Below are positions 19,551-28,078 of a stretch of DNA of 64,000 nucleotides, in pieces. The DNA is taken from positions 1 through 64,000 of the forward strand of contig NZ_PJBS01000306.1 of assembly GCF_002836055.1 (NCBI RefSeq), written 5' to 3'. Under the pieces are notes generated by a model. It saw nothing but the letters and a program-made list of their open reading frames with translations. It had not been told where the DNA came from and did no database searches. Within the stretch, counting starts at the first letter, position 1. Every line of letters starts with the position of its first letter. Source of the DNA: Psychroflexus sp. MES1-P1E (GTDB lineage: Bacteria; Bacteroidota; Bacteroidia; Flavobacteriales; Flavobacteriaceae). The position numbers were made by a program, and so were the translations under genes.

Positions 19551-19624
19551 ATTTGACTCAAACTTCATTCAAAATAGAATATGCTCAGAGTTTTTTCTAT
19601 TTTTGAATCATCAAATATACTACC

Positions 19625-20713
19625 ATGACAAGAAACGATTGGACCAAAGAAGAAATATTAGCAATCTACAATAAGCCTTTAATGGAATTGCTTTACGAAG
19701 CAGCAACTGTACATAGAATACATCATGATCCTAATAAGGTTCAAGTCTCTACTTTGCTCTCTATTAAAACTGGAGGTTGCCCAGAAGATTGCGGATATTG
19801 TCCTCAAGCGGCTAGATACCACACAGATATTGAAGGGAATGATTTAATGAGTGTTTCCCAGGTAAAAGCTCAAGCTCTAAGAGCAAAGTCTTCAGGAAGC
19901 TCTAGAGTTTGTATGGGAGCAGCTTGGAGAAATGTAAAAGATGGTAAAGAGTTTGATAACGTTTTGGAAATGGTAAGAACCATCAATAAACTGGATATGG
20001 AAGTTTGCTGTACCCTAGGTATGGTTACAGAAAACCAAGCCAAACGTTTAGCTGAAGCAGGACTTTATGCTTACAACCATAATCTGGATTCATCTGAAGA
20101 ATATTATAAAGAGGTGATATCTACACGCGGTTACCAAGACAGGCTAGACACTATAAGCAATGTTCGTAAAAGCAAAGTTACGGTGTGTAGTGGTGGAATT
20201 ATAGGAATGGGAGAATCTCTTGAAGACAGAGCTGGCATGCTAGTAGCTCTGGCAACGTTGAATCCACAACCGGAATCTACACCTATCAATGCCTTAGTGC
20301 CTGTAGAAGGAACTCCTCTGGAAGAACAACAGAAAATATCTATTTGGGAAATGTTGCGTATGATAGCTACTACAAGAATTGTGATGCCAGAGACTCAGGT
20401 AAGGTTATCTGCTGGACGAACAGACATGAGTAGGGAAGGACAAGCCATGTGCTTTTTTGCAGGGGCTAATTCTATTTTTGCAGGAGATAAATTATTAACT
20501 ACTCCAAATCCAAATGTGGATGATGACATGGCGATGTTCAAGTTATTGGGTCTAAAACCGCAGAAAGCTTTCGAGAAAAAGCCTCAACCTCAATCTGTTT
20601 CTGCCGAAGAATCTAAGTACAAACACTTAGGTGAGAAGCCAAAATGGTCTCGTCCAGGACACACCATAGAGCGTAACGTAGAAGCCAAAGCTAAATCAAA
20701 AACTAAGGTATAA
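19625..20713 (+). CDS. bioB: Biotin synthase
   Basis: 362 residues, radical SAM family. The CxxxCxxC cluster is Cys52, Cys56 and Cys59 (GGCPEDCGYCPQ). Other BioB hallmarks are SSRVCMGAAWRN, YNHNLDSSEEYY, VCSGGIIGMGE and RLSAGRTDM, which includes the Arg that binds the 2Fe-2S cluster. It inserts sulfur into dethiobiotin. The C-terminal 45 residues are a basic, low-complexity tail (KKPQPQ, AKAKSKTK) past the end of the usual domain. A strong terminator follows at 20748-20788. bioA, bioD and bioF are not in the window. Confidence 0.96.
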   Translation: MTRNDWTKEEILAIYNKPLMELLYEAATVHRIHHDPNKVQVSTLLSIKTGGCPEDCGYCPQAARYHTDIEGNDLMSVSQVKAQALRAKSSGSSRVCMGAAWRNVKDGKEFDNVLEMVRTINKLDMEVCCTLGMVTENQAKRLAEAGLYAYNHNLDSSEEYYKEVISTRGYQDRLDTISNVRKSKVTVCSGGIIGMGESLEDRAGMLVALATLNPQPESTPINALVPVEGTPLEEQQKISIWEMLRMIATTRIVMPETQVRLSAGRTDMSREGQAMCFFAGANSIFAGDKLLTTPNPNVDDDMAMFKLLGLKPQKAFEKKPQPQSVSAEESKYKHLGEKPKWSRPGHTIERNVEAKAKSKTKV

Positions 20714-20747
20714 GGACCTCCCTTTTTATTGTAAAATGACAAAGCAC

Positions 20748-20788
20748 AAGCTTCATTTTGGTATCTTCCAGAATGAAGCTTATTTTTA
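20748..20788 (+). terminator. Rho-independent terminator of bioB
   Basis: 14-bp stem (20748-20761 with 20768-20781, one G-U pair) with a 6-base loop, followed by ATTTTTATTT. It ends only about 4 bases before the ATG of the next gene at 20792, so it separates bioB from the cupin gene or acts as an attenuator for it. Confidence 0.8.
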
Positions 20789-20791
20789 TTT

Positions 20792-21688
20792 ATGATAGAC
20801 TCGACAAAAAATCTAAACTTAGAACAGGTTGAAAGGATCAAAACAATTTCACCAAAAGACTTTGTCGAGAACTATGTTAAGCCTCAAAAGCCTTTGGTTA
20901 TAGAACAACTTACTCACGACTGGAAGGCCTATCACAAGTGGTCACTAGACTACCTAAGTACGGTAGCTGGAGAGGTAGAAGTCCCTCTTTACGATAGCAG
21001 GCCTGCTTCTGCCAAAGATAAATTCAATCAGGCACATGCTAAAATGAAACTCAAAGATTATGTAGATCTTTTGCAAAAAGGGCCAACAGATTTAAGAATT
21101 TTTCTTTTCAATTTAATTAGAGAAGTTCCTGAGCTTAAGCGTCATTTTACAATGCCAGATCTAGGATTGAAGTTTCTAGATCGACTCCCATTTTTATTCT
21201 TTGGAGCCCAAAATACTTCTGTGTTTATGCATTACGATATAGACCTAGCAAACATCCTTCATATTCATTTTGAAGGAAAAAAACGCTGTATTATCTATCC
21301 TCCTTCACAAACGAAATACTTGTATAAAGTTCCTAACGCTCTTATAAGTCTCAATGAAATCGATTTTAATAACCCAGATTTAGATAAATTCCCAGCGCTT
21401 ACTATAGCCCAAGGTTTTGAGGCTTATTTGGAGCATGGTGAAGCTCTGTATATGCCAGGAGGCTATTGGCACAACATGACGTATATCACCCCCGGATTTT
21501 CTATGAGTTTAAGAACCTTACCTAAAGGAACCAAAAATATAAGCAAAGCTCTTTATAACCTTACCATCATGCGTGGGGTCGAAAATCTTATGCGCAGATT
21601 AAAAGGTGATAAGTGGATTAACTATAAAAATGAGTTTGCCCATAAACGACAAAACAGGCATATAGAGAAAGAATTACGAAGGAAGTAG
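20792..21688 (+). CDS. JmjC/cupin-like domain protein
   Basis: 298 residues with the cupin_8 (JmjC-like) pattern. The iron-binding HxD is in FMHYDIDLAN, followed by the typical KKRCIIYPPSQ and, near residue 220, MPGGYWHNM carrying the third His. This fits a 2-oxoglutarate-dependent hydroxylase, of the group related to FIH, ribosomal oxygenases and tRNA hydroxylases. The substrate is not identifiable. The ATG begins right after the bioB terminator hairpin, and the gene ends 15 bases inside the convergent recX gene. Confidence 0.82.
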   Translation: MIDSTKNLNLEQVERIKTISPKDFVENYVKPQKPLVIEQLTHDWKAYHKWSLDYLSTVAGEVEVPLYDSRPASAKDKFNQAHAKMKLKDYVDLLQKGPTDLRIFLFNLIREVPELKRHFTMPDLGLKFLDRLPFLFFGAQNTSVFMHYDIDLANILHIHFEGKKRCIIYPPSQTKYLYKVPNALISLNEIDFNNPDLDKFPALTIAQGFEAYLEHGEALYMPGGYWHNMTYITPGFSMSLRTLPKGTKNISKALYNLTIMRGVENLMRRLKGDKWINYKNEFAHKRQNRHIEKELRRK

Positions 21689-22165
21689 GTCATTGATGAC
21701 GTCGTAAATCAATTCTGTTTCGTAGCCTTTATAGGCAAGATATTGATAGATTTTTTGTCGTTTTTTATAAGCATTGCTTTCTTTAGTGGTCCTTAATTTA
21801 TATTGGGCAAGGTCTCGCAAAGTATCTACATAATCCTCTTCATCAATTTCAGAAAGTCCAGCTTTTAAATTGTAAGCAGAAATAGCTCTGGATTTTAACT
21901 CTCGAGTAATTCGAATACGGCCGTATTTTTTTATTCTGAATTTTCCCCTAGCATAGCTTCTAGCAAAGCGTTCTTCGTTGAGAAAATCTTCTTCAAGTAG
22001 CTTTATAATAATGTGGTTTTTGGCATCCTCGTACATGTCTAAGGCATCCAGTTTTTTCTCAACTTCTTGGTGGCATCTGTCTTGATAAACACAATAGTTC
22101 ATCATCTTCAGTAAAGCTTCATCTACTGTAAGCGATTTTTTGGAATGAAAAGTGTTCTTAGCCAT
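21674..22165 (-). CDS. recX: RecX-family regulatory protein
   Basis: 163 residues of three-helix repeats as in RecX, with the characteristic FLNEERFARSYARGKFRIKKYG and later EELI-like helices. RecX binds inside the RecA filament groove and limits RecA activity. It is unlinked from recA here (recA lies at 36,087). A -7 element (CAAAAGTA on the plus strand, 22190-22197) is 25 bases upstream. Its 3' end overlaps the cupin gene by 15 bases. Confidence 0.9.
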   Translation of the reverse strand: MAKNTFHSKKSLTVDEALLKMMNYCVYQDRCHQEVEKKLDALDMYEDAKNHIIIKLLEEDFLNEERFARSYARGKFRIKKYGRIRITRELKSRAISAYNLKAGLSEIDEEDYVDTLRDLAQYKLRTTKESNAYKKRQKIYQYLAYKGYETELIYDVINDLLPS

Positions 22166-22189
22166 GGTTTAAAAAGAAAATTAAGACTG

Positions 22190-22197
22190 CAAAAGTA
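22190..22197 (-). promoter_or_regulatory. -7 element before recX
   Basis: Minus-strand TACTTTTG matches TAnnTTTG exactly, 25 bases upstream of the recX start. It is immediately downstream of the RNase terminator, so recX has its own promoter. Confidence 0.5.
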
Positions 22198-22207
22198 TAA
22201 AAACAAA

Positions 22208-22240
22208 AAACCCCGTACTCTATAATAGAGTACGGGGTTT
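22208..22240 (-). terminator. Strong terminator of the RNase E/G gene
   Basis: A 16-bp perfect inverted repeat with a single-base centre (arms 22208-22223 and 22225-22240, AAACCCCGTACTCTAT and its complement). On the minus strand it is followed by a T-rich run. It separates rng from recX. Confidence 0.9.
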
Positions 22241-22260
22241 CAAAAATTTTTTGGTAATAA

Positions 22261-23802
22261 CTAAACTTTGATAAGAGTGCCATCATGATCATAAAAATGA
22301 TACTCTAAGTAATTGTAAGCATCTCGTGGTTGAATTTTAACCCACTTTTTGGAATCAAAAAACCACTTGCTTCTCGGAGAAGGGAAGCCCTTCATGAGAT
22401 AAGCAGCAATAAAAGGATGCGCAGTAAGCGTAATTTTTTTAGTGCCTTTCTTTAAGATTTTTTGCAGATCTATATTAATTTTGTTTACAATTATAATAGG
22501 AGCCTCTATTTCACCATCAGCATTGGGATCTTTTTCTCGAGTTTTAATGTTTACTTCTGGTCGAACTCGTTGCCTCGTGATTTGGATTAATCCAAACTTA
22601 CTTGGGGGTAAAATTTTATGCTTTGCTCTATCATCGCTCATCTCATCTTTGAGATGTTCGTAAAGTTTTCTTCTGTTATCTGGGTTATTCATGTCGATAA
22701 AATCTACGACTATGATTCCTCCCATGTCTCTTAATCTCAACTGACGTGCTATTTCTGTAGCACTTATCATGTTGACTTCGAGCGCTGTATCTTCTTGATT
22801 TTTGGCCTTATTACTTCTGTTTCCACTGTTAACATCTATCACGTGCATCGCTTCTGTATGCTCAATGACTAGATAAGCTCCTTTTTTCATAGTTACGGTT
22901 TTCCCAAAAGACGTTTTTATTTGTCTTTCGAGGCCGTATTTTTCAAAAATTGGAACTTTAGAGTCATAATTGGAAACTATAGATTCTTTATCTGGAGAAA
23001 TTTTTCCGACATAATCTTTTATCTGTGTGAAAATAACATCATCGTCTATACAAATTGAGGTAAACGAATCGTTGAAAATATCTCTTAATATTGATGAAGC
23101 TTTATTAAGCTCACCCAAAACTTTCGAGGGTTGATGTGCTTTACTGAGTTTTCTGCACATATTTTCCCATCGTTTCATCAAATTTTGAAGGTCTTTGTCA
23201 ATATCAGCTACTTTTTTGCCTTCGGCAACTGTTCTGATGATGACACTAAAACCTTTGGGTTTAATACTTTTTACCAGTCGCTTTAGTCTGCTTTTTTCTT
23301 CTTTACTTTCAATTTTCTGTGAAACTGAAACTCTATCCGAAAATGGAACTAAAACAATATAGCGGCCTGCAAGAGAAAGCTCACTGCTTAATCTTGGGCC
23401 TTTTGTAGAGATGGGTTCTTTTACAACTTGTACAAGAATAGATTGGTTGGAATGTAGCGTATCAGCTATGGATCCATTTTTATCTATTTCTTGTTCAAAT
23501 GGATAATCTCTCAATGAGAAATTTTTCATTTGATTGGATGTTGCTTTTTTAACAAACTTCAACATGGTTTTGACGTTTGGTCCTAAGTCATGATAGTGTA
23601 AAAAACCATCTTTCTCGTAGCCAACATTTACAAATGCGGCGTTGAGTCCAGGTAAAGCTTTTCTAATTTTAGCTAGAAAAATATCTCCAACAGAAAAATC
23701 AAATCCTTCTGTTTCTTTATGAAGCTCTATGAGTCTTCCATCTTTTAATAAGGCAAAATCTACAGCGTCGGAACTAGAACGTACTATTAATTCCTTATTC
23801 AC
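22261..23802 (-). CDS. rng: Ribonuclease E/G family endoribonuclease
   Basis: 513 residues, RNase G length, without the long scaffold of RNase E. An S1 domain lies near residues 38-120 (VGDIFLAKIRKALPGLNAAFVNVG). The catalytic Asp sites are in MHVIDVNSG and IIVVDFIDMNN. LIQITRQRVR is also conserved. It cleaves single-stranded 5'-monophosphorylated RNA during rRNA and mRNA processing. It starts MNKELIVRSSS, as in many Bacteroidota orthologues. It is in a cluster with the basic peptide and HU genes on the same strand. Confidence 0.93.
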   Translation of the reverse strand: MNKELIVRSSSDAVDFALLKDGRLIELHKETEGFDFSVGDIFLAKIRKALPGLNAAFVNVGYEKDGFLHYHDLGPNVKTMLKFVKKATSNQMKNFSLRDYPFEQEIDKNGSIADTLHSNQSILVQVVKEPISTKGPRLSSELSLAGRYIVLVPFSDRVSVSQKIESKEEKSRLKRLVKSIKPKGFSVIIRTVAEGKKVADIDKDLQNLMKRWENMCRKLSKAHQPSKVLGELNKASSILRDIFNDSFTSICIDDDVIFTQIKDYVGKISPDKESIVSNYDSKVPIFEKYGLERQIKTSFGKTVTMKKGAYLVIEHTEAMHVIDVNSGNRSNKAKNQEDTALEVNMISATEIARQLRLRDMGGIIVVDFIDMNNPDNRRKLYEHLKDEMSDDRAKHKILPPSKFGLIQITRQRVRPEVNIKTREKDPNADGEIEAPIIIVNKINIDLQKILKKGTKKITLTAHPFIAAYLMKGFPSPRSKWFFDSKKWVKIQPRDAYNYLEYHFYDHDGTLIKV

Positions 23803-23945
23803 GCGTATTAGATTTAAGAGTCTGTAATTTTATTACAAACGAAATTATACATAAGTAACCGTAGCCTTGCTGAGGTTAGGGTTACAATTTTAAGATACAA
23901 AAATTTAAATTATAAATTTCGAAGTCAAAGAACGCTTTTAATGAG

Positions 23946-23970
23946 AAAAAGTAGTTTTTAACTACTTTTT
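23946..23970 (-). terminator. Hairpin at the end of the basic-peptide gene
   Basis: The repeat AAAAAGTAGTT / AACTACTTTTT (arms about 23946-23956 and 23960-23970) overlaps the stop codon. On the minus strand the downstream arm is T-rich. Plausible terminator before rng. Confidence 0.55.
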
Positions 23971-24051
23971 CTTGTGACGGTTAGCTCTACTTCTTTTCTT
24001 TCTTTTGTGAGTAGCTACCTTATGTCTTTTTCTTTTTTTACCGCTTGGCAT
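23962..24051 (-). CDS. 29-residue very basic peptide (small ribosomal-protein-like)
   Basis: The 29-residue product starts MPSGKKRKRHKVATH and ends RANRHKKK, with 19 Lys, Arg or His residues. It begins at the ATG complement at 24051, between HU (stop 24081) and rng. Such peptides recur in this position in Bacteroidota and are often called hypothetical or THX-like. The composition and size fit a small ribosomal protein buried in rRNA. Identity with bL38, described in the Flavobacterium johnsoniae ribosome, or with bTHX is possible but I cannot confirm either. Confidence 0.75.
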   Translation of the reverse strand: MPSGKKRKRHKVATHKRKKRSRANRHKKK

Positions 24052-24080
24052 AAGCTTTATTTTTTATTGATTATTAAAAT

Positions 24081-24371
24081 TTATTTTACTTCAACATTCT
24101 GTTTGACTCCTTCTACAAATATTTTGGCAGGCTTAAATGCTGGAATATTATGCGCAGGAATCTTAATTGTTGTGTTTTTTGAGATATTTCTACCTGTCTT
24201 TTCTGCTCTAGTCTTTACGATAAAACTTCCAAAACCCCTGAGATACACATTATCTCCACCTTCTAAAGAATTCTTAACTTCATCCATAAAGGTTTCTACA
24301 GTAGCTTGGACCTCACCTTTTTCCAAACCGAGTTTGTCTGAAATGTTAGCTACAATATCTGCTTTCGTCAT
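24081..24371 (-). CDS. hup: HU-family DNA-binding protein
   Basis: 96 residues with the HU/IHF signature (GFGSFIVKTRAEKTGRNI, and PAHNIPAFKPAKIFVE for the DNA-wrapping arms). It starts MTKADIVANISDKLG. HU bends DNA and compacts the nucleoid as a dimer. The gene sits upstream of the basic peptide gene on the minus strand with 29 bases between them. Confidence 0.95.
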   Translation of the reverse strand: MTKADIVANISDKLGLEKGEVQATVETFMDEVKNSLEGGDNVYLRGFGSFIVKTRAEKTGRNISKNTTIKIPAHNIPAFKPAKIFVEGVKQNVEVK

Positions 24372-24419
24372 AATTCAAAATTATTTATTTAGGATTAATC
24401 CTAGATTTTTTTGAGCCTG

Positions 24420-24427
24420 CAAATATA
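24420..24427 (-). promoter_or_regulatory. -7 element before HU
   Basis: Minus-strand TATATTTG, an exact TAnnTTTG match, 48 bases upstream of the HU start codon. Confidence 0.5.
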
Positions 24428-24505
24428 ACTAATTAATCCGCAATAATTAAACACAATGCCCTAAATAGTAGGCGGATATGAATTATACTTGCAAAAAAGT
24501 AAATA

Positions 24506-25576
24506 ATGGATTTCTCTAAACGTTTATTAGATTGGTATGAAGCCGAAAAAAGAGATTTGCCTTGGCGACATACAAAAGATCCTTATGTGATATGGCTGAG
24601 TGAAATTATTTTGCAACAAACCCAAGTTAAACAGGGCCTGCCTTACTTTCAAAAATTTACAGAACATTTCCCTACAGTGCACAATCTCGCCAAAGCTAAA
24701 GAGGATGAGGTGATGAAATTATGGCAAGGTTTAGGGTATTATTCCAGGGCAAGAAATCTTCACTTTACTGCAAAGTATGTTAGTGAAACCTTAAAAGGGA
24801 AGTTCCCAGATAATTTTAAAGACCTTAAAACCTTAAAGGGAGTTGGCGATTATACCGCTGCAGCCATTGCTTCTTTTGCTTTTGATGAATCTGTAGCGGT
24901 AGTCGACGGAAATGTACAACGCGTTGTTTCAAGATTTCTAGGAATTCACACGCCCATTAATTCTTCTGAAGGTGTCAAGGAATTCAAAACCAAAGCTCAG
25001 CAACTTATGGATACCTCCCACCCTGCAACCTACAATCAAGCTATCATGGAGTTTGGTGCTTTACATTGTCGTCCCAAATCTCCAAAATGCATGTTTTGTG
25101 TATTTCAGCAGGATTGTGTCGCCTATCAACTTGGGAAAGTCGAAGAACTTCCCGTAAAACTCAAGAAGACAATCGTTAAGAAACGCTACTTTAATTATTT
25201 GATTTTTAAAGATCAAGATAACGTAACCCTTGTTCAGAAAAGAAGAGGAGCAGGAATATGGAGAGGTCTTTATCAATTTCCTTTATTAGAATCTGAAGAG
25301 CCCTTAGAAACACCTTCTTCAGAAGACATAAAGGCTCTCCTAGACACAGGTGATATCCATATAGATCGTATTGAAAAATTGAATGAAACCCCAATAGTTC
25401 ATTTGCTTTCTCATCGAAAGATTATGGCGACGTTTATTCAAGTTTCTTCTGTTGATAGCCTATCTAAACTAAAACTTTTAGAAGGAATAGAAACCCATAG
25501 TTTAAAGGAGTTACATAAACTTCCAGTTCCTGTTCTTATTCAAAATTTTATAGAATCTGAATTTTCTTTAGCATAA
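24506..25576 (+). CDS. mutY: A/G-specific adenine DNA glycosylase
   Basis: 356 residues. The HhH-GPD core has LKGVGDYTAAAIASFAF and VVDGNVQRVVSRF with the catalytic Asp. The 4Fe-4S site follows as C-x6-C-x2-C-x5-C (CRPKSPKCMFCVFQQDC). The C-terminal about 120 residues form the NUDIX-like domain that reads 8-oxoG (LVQKRRGAGIWRGLYQFPL). It removes A mispaired with 8-oxoguanine. It starts the mutY-ssb-gldE-gldD array, an order also known from Flavobacterium. Confidence 0.95.
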   Translation: MDFSKRLLDWYEAEKRDLPWRHTKDPYVIWLSEIILQQTQVKQGLPYFQKFTEHFPTVHNLAKAKEDEVMKLWQGLGYYSRARNLHFTAKYVSETLKGKFPDNFKDLKTLKGVGDYTAAAIASFAFDESVAVVDGNVQRVVSRFLGIHTPINSSEGVKEFKTKAQQLMDTSHPATYNQAIMEFGALHCRPKSPKCMFCVFQQDCVAYQLGKVEELPVKLKKTIVKKRYFNYLIFKDQDNVTLVQKRRGAGIWRGLYQFPLLESEEPLETPSSEDIKALLDTGDIHIDRIEKLNETPIVHLLSHRKIMATFIQVSSVDSLSKLKLLEGIETHSLKELHKLPVPVLIQNFIESEFSLA

Positions 25577-25610
25577 TTCTTTTTCTTACATTTACATTAA
25601 ATTACAAATC

Positions 25611-26063
25611 ATGGCAGGAACACTCAATAAAGTTATGCTCATAGGCCATACTGGTGATGAGGTAAAGATGCATTATTTTGAAGGTGGGAATTGTATTGGC
25701 CGCTTTCCTTTGGCCACTAATGAAGAGTACATTAATAAAGCTACCAACGAAAAAGTAAGCAATACAGAATGGCACACTATAGTTGTGAGAAATAAGGCTG
25801 CTGAAGTTTGTGAAAAATACCTCAAAAAAGGGGATAAAGTATATATAGAAGGACGTATTAAAACCAAAAAATGGCAGGATGAAAAAGGAATGGATAGATA
25901 TTCTACAGAGATACAGTGTTTGGAATTTACATTTTTAACACCAAAGGATCCTGTTACTCCTGGACCCCAAATTCAAGACCCTTCTGCTCAACAAAAAACT
26001 GCTTCAAAACCACCTTCAAAGCCTGAGGCTATGAAAGAGGAAGAAGATGATCTACCCTTTTAA
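25611..26063 (+). CDS. ssb: Single-stranded DNA-binding protein
   Basis: 150 residues. An OB-fold of about 110 residues (LNKVMLIGHTGDEVKM, EWHTIVVRNKAAEVCEKYLKKGDKVYIEGRI) is followed by a Pro/Lys-rich linker and an acidic tip ending DDLPF, the partner-binding tail of bacterial SSB. It lies 34 bases after mutY and 18 bases before gldE. Confidence 0.95.
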   Translation: MAGTLNKVMLIGHTGDEVKMHYFEGGNCIGRFPLATNEEYINKATNEKVSNTEWHTIVVRNKAAEVCEKYLKKGDKVYIEGRIKTKKWQDEKGMDRYSTEIQCLEFTFLTPKDPVTPGPQIQDPSAQQKTASKPPSKPEAMKEEEDDLPF

Positions 26064-26081
26064 ACAAAAATCAATTCAATT

Positions 26082-27416
26082 TTGGAACCCGGTCCCTCGT
26101 GTCTCATCTTTTTTTCAGCATTGGAAATTATTGATGTAGTCAAAATCATACTTTTCTTTATACTTCTCATTGCATCCGCCCTTATTTCTGGGTCAGAAGT
26201 GGCTTTATTTTCATTAAAGCCATCAGATTTTGATGTGAAAGAAGGCAATGTGTCTAAACAAGAACAAATTATTATCGATTTGTTGGATAGACCCAAAAAG
26301 TTATTGGCTACAATTCTTATTGCTAATAACTTTATAAATATCTCAATCGTCTTGCTATATGCTTCTGTAAGTGATGCGTTTTATGGAGAATCAACTACTT
26401 TGTTTTTTGGGATTAGCCTCAGATTCATCATAGATGTTGGCGTAGTGACTTTCCTTATTTTGATGTTTGGAGAAATCCTACCTAAGGTATATGCCAATCG
26501 AAATAACATAGAATTTGCTCATTTCATGGCTTTGCCGCTAAGTATTCTAGACCGCTTACTTACTCCGCTTAGTCTCCCAATGCGGTCAATTACCAATACC
26601 ATACAAAGCAAGTTTGGTAAGCAAAGGACCAACCTAAGCGTAGATCAATTATCTCAAGCTTTAGAATTGACGAATGAGGAGGATACCTCCAAAGATGAAA
26701 AGAAAATCTTGCAGGGTATTGTTTCTTTTGGAAACACAGATACAAAGCAAGTCATGAAACCAAGACTAGACATTTTTGCATTGAATGTAGAGCAGCATTT
26801 CTCTGAAGTTATCGCTGAAATTATAGAACATGGTTACTCTAGAATTCCAGTGTATGAGGACAATGTGGATAATATTACAGGAATACTTTATATCAAAGAC
26901 TTGTTGCCTCATCTTCAGCAAAAATATTTCAACTGGCAGTCCTTGGTTAGAGAACCTTATTTTGTCCCAGAGAATAAAAAACTAGATGATTTATTAACAG
27001 ACTTCCAAGAGCAAAAAAATCATTTAGCCATCGTCGTAGATGAATATGGAGGAACTAGTGGATTGATTTCTTTGGAAGATATTATAGAGGAAATTGTTGG
27101 AGACATCAGCGATGAGTTTGATGATGATGATGTTATTTATTCTAAAATAAACGATTCAACCTATGTTTTTGAAGGTAAAATACAACTAAAAGACCTTTAT
27201 AAAATATTGAAGTTAAGCGATATTAAAATTGATGAATTCGAACATAATAAAGGCGAAGCAGAGACACTTGCTGGATTTGTACTGGAATCGTCAAAAGGCT
27301 TTCCAAAGAAAGAACAGCTAATCAAGTTCAATAACTTCGACTTTACTGTAGAAGCTTTAGATAGTAAGCGAATTGTTCAACTTAAAGTAAAAATTAACCC
27401 AGAAGAAACCGAATAA
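26082..27416 (+). CDS. gldE: Gliding motility protein GldE (CNNM/CorC-like)
   Basis: 444 residues from a TTG start. The start is chosen because MEPGPS aligns with the (L/M)DPDPPS beginning of GldE proteins. A DUF21/CNNM membrane domain (about 25-200, with SALISGSEVALFSL) is followed by two CBS motifs (about 215-340) and a CorC/HlyC domain at the C-terminus. The consensus IVVDEYGGTSGLISLEDIIEEIVGDI is present. GldE is needed for gliding together with GldD. The gene is followed after one base by gldD. Confidence 0.9.
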   Translation: MEPGPSCLIFFSALEIIDVVKIILFFILLIASALISGSEVALFSLKPSDFDVKEGNVSKQEQIIIDLLDRPKKLLATILIANNFINISIVLLYASVSDAFYGESTTLFFGISLRFIIDVGVVTFLILMFGEILPKVYANRNNIEFAHFMALPLSILDRLLTPLSLPMRSITNTIQSKFGKQRTNLSVDQLSQALELTNEEDTSKDEKKILQGIVSFGNTDTKQVMKPRLDIFALNVEQHFSEVIAEIIEHGYSRIPVYEDNVDNITGILYIKDLLPHLQQKYFNWQSLVREPYFVPENKKLDDLLTDFQEQKNHLAIVVDEYGGTSGLISLEDIIEEIVGDISDEFDDDDVIYSKINDSTYVFEGKIQLKDLYKILKLSDIKIDEFEHNKGEAETLAGFVLESSKGFPKKEQLIKFNNFDFTVEALDSKRIVQLKVKINPEETE

Positions 27417-27417
27417 G

Positions 27418-27975
27418 ATGAGGAAGTCAGTTTTAGTTTTACTCCTTGTCTTATCCGCATCTTGTGGAGAATCGCCACAGCCAAAACCCTCTGGATTTTT
27501 AGCCTTAACTTACGATACTTCAAGTTTTAAACAAGTAGAATTTGATTGCCCTTTCTCTTTTGAAAAAAATTCAGCAGCAGAAGTTGACATAAAAAATCCA
27601 AACCGGCCTTGTTGGATAAACTTGAACTATCCAAAAATGAATGCAAAAATATATTTGACGTACTCCCCTGTCAATAATAATTTAAGAGAGTTACTTATAG
27701 ACGCACAAAAATTACCAGAAAAACACACCATAAAAGCAGATCTCATTGAAGCAAGTATTTATCAAAATGAGAAAAACAAAACCTCGGGTAACTTTTATGA
27801 AGTAGAAGGCGATGCTGCTTCACAAGCTCAGTTTTATTTAACAGATAGTACGTCTCATTTTCTTACAGGAGCCATATACTTTGAGGCTAAACCCAACTAT
27901 GACTCTATTCTTCCTGCAGCACATTATCTTAAAAGAGATATAAGGCATTTAATGGAAACCTTGAAATGGAAATAA
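27418..27975 (+). CDS. gldD: Gliding motility lipoprotein GldD
   Basis: 185 residues with a lipoprotein signal (MRKSVLVLLLVLSASCGES, Cys16). The rest has GldD features (FDCPFSFEKNSAAEV, CWINLNYPKMNAKIYLTY, ending IRHLMETLKWK). It starts 1 base after the gldE stop codon, so the two are probably translated together. GldD is a lipoprotein required for gliding motility in Flavobacterium. Confidence 0.92.
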   Translation: MRKSVLVLLLVLSASCGESPQPKPSGFLALTYDTSSFKQVEFDCPFSFEKNSAAEVDIKNPNRPCWINLNYPKMNAKIYLTYSPVNNNLRELLIDAQKLPEKHTIKADLIEASIYQNEKNKTSGNFYEVEGDAASQAQFYLTDSTSHFLTGAIYFEAKPNYDSILPAAHYLKRDIRHLMETLKWK

Positions 27976-28078
27976 GAAGTTTCACCACTTTTCAGGCTTT
28001 TTCTATTTAGTAAAAAAAATACAAAGCTTCTTTAATATTAATTTACTTATTTTAATCGTGTAGCAAAAATTTAAATTT

